From an uncultured Tessaracoccus sp. (GTDB lineage: Bacteria; Actinomycetota; Actinomycetes; Propionibacteriales; Propionibacteriaceae): DNA of 6,329 nt. Under the pieces are notes generated by a model. That model searched no databases. It was not told the origin of the DNA and saw only the letters and a list, made by a program, of their open reading frames with translations. The position numbers were made by a program, and so were the translations under genes. Positions within the stretch are counted from its first letter, which is position 1. Each line of letters starts with the position of its first letter. Shown one piece after another: positions 1 through 5,116 of this stretch. The stretch spans positions 1-6,329 of the forward strand of contig NZ_CAMYFI010000089.1 in the NCBI RefSeq assembly GCF_947255005.1. Reading direction: 5' to 3'.

Positions 1-948
1 GTCTCGGCCTGGATTGATGACGAGATGGAAACCTTGACTGACGACTACGTCGCCTTCGTCCAGGAGCACGTCTCGATCGCACGGGAGGCCTGTGGTGATC
101 CGCAGGTGCTGATCGAGCAGCACCTGGACTTCTCCCATGTGGTGCCGGGAGGTTTTGGCACCGGGGATTGTGTGATCATCGCTGAACCCACCTTGCAGAT
201 CATTGATCTGAAGTACGGGCAAGGTGTGTTGGTTGAGGCTGAGCGTAATCCCCAGTTGATGCTCTACGCTCTCGGAGCCCTTCACACTTTCGGCGACCTG
301 TACGACATCGAGCGCGTAGCGGTGACGATCTACCAGCCGCGCCGGGCGAACGTCGACACCTGGGAAATCCCCGTCACTGAACTCGAGCACTGGGCCGAAG
401 CGGAAGTGAAACCGAAGGCTGAGCTGGCAGCGGCTGGCGAGGGCGAGTTTTGTCCGGGCTCGTGGTGTCAGTTCTGCAAGATTGCACCCACGTGTCGGGC
501 ACGAGCTGAAGCCAATCTTGCGCTGGCCAGGTTGGAGTTCGCCCCACCAGCAGAACTTAGCGATACAGAGATCGCTGACGTGCTGGCAAGGATTCCGCAG
601 CTCAAAACTTGGGCGGCGGATGTGGAGGCCTACGCCCTGTCGAAGGCCGTCAACCAGGGAGTGGTCTTTGAGGGGTTCAAGCTCGTAGCCGGACGGTCGA
701 TACGCAAATACACCTCCGAAACCGATGTCGCTGCAGCGGCTGAGGCGGCTGGATATAGGGACATCTGGGATCGCAAGCTCATCACCCTCACAGCCATGGA
801 ACGCCTCATGGGTAAACCCGCCTTCAACGAGGTCCTCGGTGATCTCGTGACCAAGCCTGCAGGAAAACCTACGTTGGTTCCTACATCCGATAAACGGCCA
901 GCGCTTGACCTGGTGAGTGCGGCCACCGATTTTCAACCAAACAAGTAA
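1..948 (+). CDS. DUF2800 family protein, PD-(D/E)XK (RecB/Cas4-like) nuclease, 5' partial
   Basis: The reading frame is open from base 1, so the true start lies upstream. The first Met at base 25 is probably internal, because DUF2800 proteins carry a further N-terminal stretch before this point. Seen in the sequence (codons counted from base 1): GTGD with D56; the hydrophobic IIDLKYG strand with D69 and K71, matching the D...(D/E)xK nuclease core; NPQLMLYALGAL, matching the Q/Y helix that follows the core; and a cysteine cluster at codons 151, 156, 159 and 165 (CPGSWCQFC...C), as in iron-sulfur-containing Cas4/AddB-type nucleases. The family is usual in phage replication modules next to DUF2815 and a family A polymerase. 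The probable role is a DNA exonuclease in phage replication or recombination; this is inferred from fold and neighbours. The remaining C-terminal half is charged and helical, with no motif I recognise. The DUF2815 gene starts about 20 bases downstream, so the two are probably co-transcribed. Confidence 0.88.
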   Translation, partial: VSAWIDDEMETLTDDYVAFVQEHVSIAREACGDPQVLIEQHLDFSHVVPGGFGTGDCVIIAEPTLQIIDLKYGQGVLVEAERNPQLMLYALGALHTFGDLYDIERVAVTIYQPRRANVDTWEIPVTELEHWAEAEVKPKAELAAAGEGEFCPGSWCQFCKIAPTCRARAEANLALARLEFAPPAELSDTEIADVLARIPQLKTWAADVEAYALSKAVNQGVVFEGFKLVAGRSIRKYTSETDVAAAAEAAGYRDIWDRKLITLTAMERLMGKPAFNEVLGDLVTKPAGKPTLVPTSDKRPALDLVSAATDFQPNK

Positions 949-953
949 CGAGT

Positions 954-962
954 AGAAAGAAG
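954..962 (+). promoter_or_regulatory. ribosome binding site for the DUF2815 gene
   Basis: The purine run AGAAAGAAG sits 7 bases before the ATG at 970 but almost abuts the ATG at 964. This spacing favours the second ATG as the start. Confidence 0.55.
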
Positions 963-969
963 AATGATT

Positions 970-1521
970 ATGTCAACGACTAACACAACTCGTATTGTGA
1001 CCGGCGAAGTTCGCCTATCCTACGCACACGTGTGGGAGCCGAACTCCATCCAGGGAGGCAAACCGAAGTACTCCGTCTCCCTAATTATCCCGAAGTCCGA
1101 TACTGCCACGATTGCGGCGATCGAGAAGGCCGTGGATGCAGCCATCGAGGCCGGGACGGCCAAGTTTGGTGGCAAGCGCCCCAACAAGGCCGCCCTCAAG
1201 TTGCCGCTGCGCGATGGGGATATTGAGCGTGACGACGAAGCCTACAAGGGCGCCTACTTCCTCAACGCCAACTCCCTGACCGCTCCGCAGATCGTCGATC
1301 AGAGCGTCGCCCCGATCCTGGACCGCGCCGAGGTGTATTCCGGCTGCTATGCCCGTGTCAGCCTCAGTTTCTATGCGTTTAACACGAATGGCAACCGAGG
1401 CATCGCCTGCGGACTCGGCAATATCCAAAAGACCCGTGACGGCGAGAGCCTTGGCGGTGGACGAGTTTCCGCTGAGACCGACTTCGGTGCCTTCGCCGCT
1501 GATGACGACTTCCTGAACTAA
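970..1521 (+). CDS. DUF2815 family protein, probable phage single-stranded DNA binding protein
   Basis: A protein of 183 residues from the ATG at 970; an in-frame ATG at 964 would add Met-Ile. The spacing of the purine-rich ribosome binding site and the MSTTN start favour 970. The N-terminal region reads VTGEVRLSYAHVWEP, then a GGKPKYSVSLIIPKSD strand, which is the typical opening of DUF2815 proteins. The mid-part has KGAYFLNANS and the strand YARVSLSFYAFN, consistent with a beta-barrel. The C-terminal end is acidic and ends in an aromatic/hydrophobic pair (AADDDFLN), which resembles the protein-interaction tail of SSB and T7 gp2.5-type proteins. What is known: the family is phage-borne and sits beside DUF2800 and DNA polymerase. 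What is inferred: it coats single-stranded DNA at the fork and recruits the polymerase or nuclease. No stop-to-start overlap exists with the polymerase; a strong hairpin separates them. Confidence 0.85.
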   Translation: MSTTNTTRIVTGEVRLSYAHVWEPNSIQGGKPKYSVSLIIPKSDTATIAAIEKAVDAAIEAGTAKFGGKRPNKAALKLPLRDGDIERDDEAYKGAYFLNANSLTAPQIVDQSVAPILDRAEVYSGCYARVSLSFYAFNTNGNRGIACGLGNIQKTRDGESLGGGRVSAETDFGAFAADDDFLN

Positions 1522-1533
1522 CCATCCCCACAC

Positions 1534-1579
1534 GTGGAGGGAATCAGCACATCTTGTTGGTTCCCTCCACTTTTCTTCT
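1534..1579 (+). terminator. intrinsic terminator or attenuator between DUF2815 and DNA polymerase
   Basis: The outer arms GTGGAGGGAA (1534-1543) and TTCCCTCCAC (1561-1570) are perfect inverted repeats. Pairing continues inward through 1544-1549 and 1555-1560 with two G-U wobbles, giving a 16-bp stem and a 5-base loop (1550-1554). The T-rich stretch TTTTCTTCT (1571-1579) follows directly, as expected for a rho-independent terminator read on the plus strand. No A-run precedes it, so it should not work on the minus strand. It lies 12 bases after the DUF2815 stop and ends just before the polymerase ribosome binding site. It could therefore separate or tune polymerase expression. Confidence 0.75.
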
Positions 1580-1584
1580 ATGTG

Positions 1585-1601
1585 AAAGGAACCCCGTCAT
1601 G
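1585..1601 (+). promoter_or_regulatory. ribosome binding site and start region of the DNA polymerase gene
   Basis: AAAGGA at 1585-1590 stands 8 bases before the ATG at 1599. The whole stretch AAGGAACCCCGTCATG is repeated with one difference at the antirepressor start (3896-3911). It fixes the start at 1599 rather than the in-frame TTG at 1554, which lies inside the hairpin. Confidence 0.7.
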
Positions 1602-3566
1602 CGAACACTCTTCTGCGATATCGAGACTTTCAGTCCAGTTCAGCTCGCCAAGGCGGGCGTTTACCCGTATGCCGAGCACCCAGACTTCGAGCTACTCCTG
1701 TTCGGCTATTCGATTGACGGCGGCCCAGTCGAAATAGTGGATCTTGCCAGCGGCGAGACCCTGCCCGATGAGGTTCTAGCGGCTTTAGTGGATTCGGGTG
1801 TGGTCAAGTGGGCGCATAACGCCGCCTTCGAGCGAGTCTGCTTGTCCGCTTGGCTACGCACTCATCATCCCGAGCTTCTCGCTGATGGGTTTCTTGGCCC
1901 AAGGCAGTGGCGCTGCACCATGATCTGGTCGGCCTACCTTGGTCTCCCGATGAGCCTCGATGCAGTAGCCACAGTTTTGAAGCTTGACGTCCAAAAAGAT
2001 TCTGCGGGGCGCAAGCTGATCAAGCAGTTCTGCACACCCGCCACACCCTCAGTCCTGAACGGCGGCAAACACAGGAACCCACCATCAGCTGACCCGACCG
2101 GCTGGGCACGGTTTATCGACTACAACCGGCGCGACGTCGAAGTCGAACAAGCCATCCACGACAGACTGGCGTCTTTTCCGATGCCCGATGCCGAATGGGA
2201 CACCTACGCCCTCGACCAACGCATTAATGATGCCGGGATTCTTCTCGACCACACGCTCGTCGATAATGCCGTTGCCGTGGACGAGCACCACCGCAACGCG
2301 ACACTCGCTCGGGCACAGACATTGACTGGGTTGAAGAATCCGAACTCGCCGATCCAGCTCAAACAATGGCTGAGCGAGCACGGCTGCGAACTCGAATCGC
2401 TGACCAAAGCCGACGTCGATGCAGCCCTCGATACTGCGACCGGTGAGGTGAAAGAAGTCCTCGAACTTCGCGGCGATCTAGCGAAATCAAGCGTCAAGAA
2501 ATACCAGGCCATGCAAAACGTCGCAGGATCCGATGGCCGTACACGTGGGCTCATCCAGTTCTACGGCGCAGGACGTACCGGACGTTTCGCCGGACGCCTC
2601 GTCCAAGTCCAGAACCTCCCCAGGAATTATTTGCCTGATCTTGACCAAGCCCGATCGCTCGTCAGAACAGGCAGCCTCGATGCCCTTGAGCTTCTGTACG
2701 AGTCCGTGCCCGACACCCTCAGCCAACTCATCCGTACCGCGTTTATCCCTTCACCTGGGCACAGGTTCATCGTTGCTGATTTCTCTGCAATTGAAGCACG
2801 TGTCATCGCATGGCTCGCAGGAGAAACCACCACCCTTCAAGCCTTCCGTGAAGGTAAAGACCTCTACTGCGAAACCGCGAGCCGTATGTTCGGAGTGCCA
2901 GTCGAAAAACACGGCGTTAATGGTGAGCTTCGGCAGAAAGGAAAATTAGCAGTTTTGGCTTGTGGTTTTGGCGGCTCAACGGGCGCTTTGGAGCGCATGG
3001 GAGCACTCACCATGGGTTTAGCCAAGCATGAGCTCAAACCGATCGTGGACGCCTGGCGGCAAGCTAACCCACACGTCGTGCAGCTCTGGGCAGACGTCGA
3101 AGAAGCCGCTATCGCTGCAATCACGTTGCGCCAGCCGATCCGGCTGCGGAATCTGCGATTTACCGTCGAGTCCGGGATTCTCTTCATCGAACTCCCCTCA
3201 GACAGACGACTTGCGTATGTGCAGCCGCGTCTTGGGGAGAACCGTTGGGGCGGCACATCCATCACCTACACCGGCACCACCACCGCCAGAAAATGGGGAC
3301 ATCTCGAAACCTACGGAGGGAAGTTGGTTGAGAATATCGTGCAGGCGATCGCTCGTGATCTGCTCGTGGTTGGCATGCACGCAGTCGCCGAGGCAGGGCA
3401 CCAGATTGTGATGCATGTTCACGACGAAATCGTTATCGACGAACCCACAGATTCGGGCTTCACCGTTGCTGACGCGTGCGAGCTCATGACGACACCGCCC
3501 GACTGGGCAGCAGGGCTCCCACTCGACGCCGACGGCTACGAATGCGATTACTACCGCAAGGACTAA
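1599..3566 (+). CDS. phage DNA polymerase, family A (Pol I-like), with 3'-5' exonuclease domain
   Basis: A protein of 655 residues. It synthesises phage DNA in the cytoplasm. The N-terminal proofreading domain (about 1-190) shows Exo I FCDIET (D7, E9), Exo II AHNAAFER (N74, F77, with E78 at the usual Asp position) and Exo III YNRRDVE (Y175, D179). A linker/thumb region follows, with a conserved VQNLPRN at about 337-343. The polymerase domain shows motif A VADFSAIEARV (D394, E399, R401), motif B around R445 and K449 followed by LACGFGG, and motif C MHVHDEIVID (H608, D609, E610). All catalytic acids are present. The 5'-3' exonuclease domain of bacterial Pol I is absent, as is normal for phage enzymes of this size. 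F457 stands 8 residues after K449, where Tyr is usual. The start is set by AAAGGA 8 bases upstream. The stop is 3 bp from the stop of a convergent minus-strand gene. Confidence 0.95.
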   Translation: MRTLFCDIETFSPVQLAKAGVYPYAEHPDFELLLFGYSIDGGPVEIVDLASGETLPDEVLAALVDSGVVKWAHNAAFERVCLSAWLRTHHPELLADGFLGPRQWRCTMIWSAYLGLPMSLDAVATVLKLDVQKDSAGRKLIKQFCTPATPSVLNGGKHRNPPSADPTGWARFIDYNRRDVEVEQAIHDRLASFPMPDAEWDTYALDQRINDAGILLDHTLVDNAVAVDEHHRNATLARAQTLTGLKNPNSPIQLKQWLSEHGCELESLTKADVDAALDTATGEVKEVLELRGDLAKSSVKKYQAMQNVAGSDGRTRGLIQFYGAGRTGRFAGRLVQVQNLPRNYLPDLDQARSLVRTGSLDALELLYESVPDTLSQLIRTAFIPSPGHRFIVADFSAIEARVIAWLAGETTTLQAFREGKDLYCETASRMFGVPVEKHGVNGELRQKGKLAVLACGFGGSTGALERMGALTMGLAKHELKPIVDAWRQANPHVVQLWADVEEAAIAAITLRQPIRLRNLRFTVESGILFIELPSDRRLAYVQPRLGENRWGGTSITYTGTTTARKWGHLETYGGKLVENIVQAIARDLLVVGMHAVAEAGHQIVMHVHDEIVIDEPTDSGFTVADACELMTTPPDWAAGLPLDADGYECDYYRKD

Positions 3567-3569
3567 CTC

Positions 3570-3752
3570 CTACTCGTCGCCGAGCAGCAGCTTCGGGTCG
3601 GTTTCCATGAACTCTCGAAGATACGCGGCGATCTGCTGATTCGCAGCAGAGGGCGCTGGATCGTTGTCAAGATCGTGTAAGTATTCCAAGAACGCAAAGA
3701 GACGCATGCACATTGCCATCGCCCACACCGTGGCTTTATCAATCTCACCCAT
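3570..3752 (-). CDS. small hypothetical protein, 60 residues, minus strand
   Basis: I do not recognise this protein. It reads MGEIDKATVWAMAMCMRL... and ends ...METDPKLLLGDE. It looks mostly helical and acidic, with a hydrophobic N-terminal half (about residues 8-25, rich in Met, Ala, Leu, Phe) that is too broken by charge to be a clear membrane segment. There is no signal peptide and no cysteine pair. The codons are well mixed and G/C-rich at third positions like the neighbours, and the plus strand here has no competing gene, so it is probably real. GGAG lies upstream but only 2 bases from the ATG, which is unusually close and leaves the start uncertain. The frame stays open further upstream to 4052, but that part overlaps non-coding signals and the antirepressor. 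It is the only minus-strand gene in the window and converges on the polymerase gene. A regulatory or host-interaction role is possible but unproven. Confidence 0.55.
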   Translation of the reverse strand: MGEIDKATVWAMAMCMRLFAFLEYLHDLDNDPAPSAANQQIAAYLREFMETDPKLLLGDE

Positions 3753-3785
3753 ATCTCCATGATCGCTCGTGTAGCACTGTTTGTC

Positions 3786-3803
3786 TGCGGGGTATACCCT
3801 GCA
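3786..3803. promoter_or_regulatory. candidate operator: 18-bp near-palindrome
   Basis: The core GGGTATACCC (3790-3799) is a perfect palindrome. It extends to TGCGGGGTATACCCTGCA with one mismatched pair (3789/3800). The site has no loop, so it suits a dimeric DNA-binding protein better than an RNA hairpin. It lies in the divergent gap, directly after a -35-like TTGTCT, where a bound repressor could block transcription both ways. The TATACC inside the palindrome could itself be a -10 element on either strand, but no good -35 accompanies it. Confidence 0.4.
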
Positions 3804-3854
3804 TGGATTTAACACTTTTAGGTTCGTCGGCAGTGGGGTGAGGCCCTTAACTCC

Positions 3855-3880
3855 TTGTGCCGCCCGGCACGACTTTTTCT
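3855..3880 (+). terminator. short terminator-like hairpin in the antirepressor leader
   Basis: GTGCC (3857-3861) pairs with GGCAC (3866-3870) around the 4-base loop GCCC. One wobble and one further pair extend the stem to 3855/3872. TTTTTCT follows at 3874-3880. The stem is short but G/C-rich, and the T run makes it a plausible weak intrinsic terminator or attenuator about 30 bases before the antirepressor start. Confidence 0.5.
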
Positions 3881-3883
3881 CGA

Positions 3884-3906
3884 CGGGGTCTCGGGAAGGA
3901 ACCCCG
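3884..3906 (+). promoter_or_regulatory. hairpin presenting the antirepressor ribosome binding site
   Basis: CGGGGT (3884-3889) and ACCCCG (3901-3906) are perfect 6-base inverted repeats separated by 11 bases. Those 11 bases contain the ribosome binding site GGGAAGGA. If formed, the stem would hold the site in a loop just before the ATG at 3909 and could affect initiation. The fold is predicted by eye only. Confidence 0.35.
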
Positions 3907-3911
3907 CCATG
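3896..3911 (+). repeat. start-region repeat shared with the DNA polymerase gene
   Basis: AAGGAACCCCGCCATG here matches AAGGAACCCCGTCATG at 1586-1601 in 15 of 16 positions. Both copies run from the ribosome binding site to the ATG. The genes that follow are unrelated, so this is shared leader sequence rather than gene duplication. Confidence 0.7.
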
Positions 3912-4682
3912 GGAAACCAGATTCAAACATTCACCAACGACGTGTTCGGCACCATCCGCACCATCACCAATGATGGCCAGACGCTGTTTTGTGGGAAGGA
4001 CGTCGCCACTGCGCTCGGCTACGTTAACGCCAGCAAGGCAGTACGCGATCATGCTCGCGCCGATGGGGGTCTAAAACGTTACCCCATCGTCGATGCCATG
4101 GGACGCGAACAAGAAGCCACCTTCATTACCGAAGGTGACCTCTATCGCCTCATCATCTCTTCAAAGCTCCCGGCAGCACAGAAGTTCGAAGCCTGGGTGT
4201 TCGATGAAGTGCTACCGACGATTCGCCGCCACGGCATGTACGCATACGACGAACTACTCGCTGACGATGAATTCCTGGAGCATGCCATCGCCACTCTGCG
4301 GGCCGAACGGGCCAAGCGCCTGGCAGCAGAGCAAGCCCTGCTCGAAGCGGAACCGAAAGTCTCGTACTACGACGTTGTGTTGCAATCGGATTCGTTGTTG
4401 ACGACGACTGCGATTGCGAAGGACTACGGACTTTCCGCGAAGAAGCTCAACCGGATCCTGCGTGATGCTCGCGTGCAGTTCCATCAGTCGGGCCGGTGGT
4501 TCCTGTACGCGAAGTACGCCGAGCAGGGATACACCCAGTCCAAGACCCACGAATACGGCGAGGGGCAGACCCGCACCCACATGTACTGGACGCAGAAGGG
4601 GCGTCTGTTCATCTACGACCTGCTCAAGAACCAGCTCGGCATTCTGCCTGTCATTGAGCGTCAAGGTCAGGTGCAAGCATGA
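3909..4682 (+). CDS. phage antirepressor, BRO-N plus KilAC-type C-terminal domain
   Basis: A protein of 257 residues. Residues about 1-110 form a BRO-N domain: VFGTIRTI, then FCGKDVATALGYVNASKAVRDH, LYRLIISSKLPAAQKFEAWVFDEVLPTIRRHGMY. These are the classic motifs of phage antirepressors. A charged, probably coiled linker (about 118-148, rich in Ala, Glu, Arg) leads to a KilAC/ANT domain (about 150-250) with SDSLLTTTAIAKDYGLSAKKLNRIL as a helix-turn-helix-like segment and THMYWTQKGRLFIYDLL near the end. Family role: antirepressors of this type bind DNA or repressor and shift a prophage toward lytic growth; the exact partner here is unknown. The start is set by GAAGGA 8 bases before the ATG. 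The frame is open back to a TTG at 3855, but that would translate through the leader hairpin. The stop overlaps the next gene's start by 4 bases. Being next to replication genes rather than an immunity region is common for such genes. Confidence 0.92.
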   Translation: MGNQIQTFTNDVFGTIRTITNDGQTLFCGKDVATALGYVNASKAVRDHARADGGLKRYPIVDAMGREQEATFITEGDLYRLIISSKLPAAQKFEAWVFDEVLPTIRRHGMYAYDELLADDEFLEHAIATLRAERAKRLAAEQALLEAEPKVSYYDVVLQSDSLLTTTAIAKDYGLSAKKLNRILRDARVQFHQSGRWFLYAKYAEQGYTQSKTHEYGEGQTRTHMYWTQKGRLFIYDLLKNQLGILPVIERQGQVQA

Positions 4683-5116
4683 CCGCCACGACACTCGATA
4701 TTGGGTTTTCGAAGAAGAACACCGAAGGCTATCTGGACCTGACGAGCTACCACGCGCTCAAGAAGCTCCAGCGCGAACTATTCGGTTACCGACCCTTGGT
4801 TTATATCTGCTCGCCCTACTCAGGTGACACCGAGGCGAACGTTGAGCTCGCCCGTCAATTCTGTGGGTTTGCAGTAAGCGCGGGCAAGATCCCGTTCGCT
4901 CCGCATCTGCACTATCCCCAGTTCATGGACGACGCCGATCCCGATCAGCGTGAGTTGGCGATGTTTTTCAACAGGGTGTTGCTCGCCAAGTGCGAAGCGC
5001 TGTGGGCATATGTCGGACGCGTGAGCCCTGGTATGCGCTTAGAGATCGGGTGGGCGCGCGACCTCGAGTTGCCGATTAAGTATTTCGATTCTGATTTCAA
5101 GGAGGTCACGCCATGA
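4679..5116 (+). CDS. nucleoside 2-deoxyribosyltransferase-like protein (DUF4406/DUF7768 type)
   Basis: A protein of 145 residues. After an N-terminal extension of about 38 residues come PLVYICSPYSGDTEANVELA (about 39-58), GKIPFAPHLHYPQFMDD (about 70-85), CEALWAYVGRVSPGMRLEIGWA (about 105-126) and LPIKYFDS. This order (a phosphate-binding-like CSPYSGD strand and loop, a PFAPHL segment, then SPGM..EI with E122) is that of the deoxyribosyltransferase-like Rossmann-type families. E122 fits the catalytic Glu of true deoxyribosyltransferases. No substrate can be assigned: members in phages may handle nucleotides or nucleotide-derived signals, but this is inference. The ATG overlaps the antirepressor stop (ATGA), with only a weak AAGG upstream, which points to translational coupling. 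The stop overlaps the primase start in the same way. Confidence 0.82.
   Translation: MTATTLDIGFSKKNTEGYLDLTSYHALKKLQRELFGYRPLVYICSPYSGDTEANVELARQFCGFAVSAGKIPFAPHLHYPQFMDDADPDQRELAMFFNRVLLAKCEALWAYVGRVSPGMRLEIGWARDLELPIKYFDSDFKEVTP
5099..5106 (+). promoter_or_regulatory. strong ribosome binding site of the primase gene
   Basis: AAGGAGGT is a near-perfect match to the 16S rRNA 3' end and lies 6 bases before the ATG at 5113. It sits inside the last codons of the preceding gene. It is the best ribosome binding site in the window. Confidence 0.8.

Larger units (their letters stand above)
3753..3908. other. 156-bp divergent intergenic region
   Basis: This stretch lies between the starts of the minus-strand small gene and the plus-strand antirepressor, so it should carry promoters for both. 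It holds a near-palindrome (3786-3803), a terminator-like hairpin (3855-3880) and a hairpin around the antirepressor ribosome binding site (3884-3906). GGGGT occurs three times (3789-3793, 3835-3839, 3885-3889), and each copy could pair with ACCCC at 3901-3905. A weak plus-strand -35-like TTGTCT is at 3781-3786, but I see no convincing -10 at the right distance. Confidence 0.6.

Noticed and set aside
1081..1533. 150-residue open frame on the minus strand
   Set aside because: It lies wholly antisense to the DUF2815 gene, has no recognisable motif and no upstream ribosome binding site of note; it is a shadow of G/C-rich coding.
1554..1598. N-terminal extension of the polymerase to an in-frame TTG
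   Set aside because: It would start within the terminator hairpin and has no ribosome binding site; AAAGGA and the FCDIET motif close to the Met support 1599.
2533..2949. 138-residue plus-strand open frame inside the polymerase
   Set aside because: It is out of frame with motif A and the region around it, is Ser/Pro-rich as expected from a shifted frame, and has no domain signature.
2935..3000. Local rise in A/T-ending codons around polymerase motif B, possible recombination joint
   Set aside because: The stretch is too short to separate from chance, and the protein motif is continuous across it.
3855..3908. N-terminal extension of the antirepressor to an in-frame TTG
   Set aside because: It would translate through the leader hairpin and the ribosome binding site; BRO-N proteins normally begin close to the first strand, as they do from 3909.
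3753..4052. N-terminal extension of the minus-strand small gene
   Set aside because: The added 100 residues overlap the antirepressor start and the leader signals and read like a chance open frame; only the last 60 residues look like protein.
4254..4694. 146-residue open frame on the minus strand
   Set aside because: It is antisense to the antirepressor, is of low-complexity composition and has no family features.
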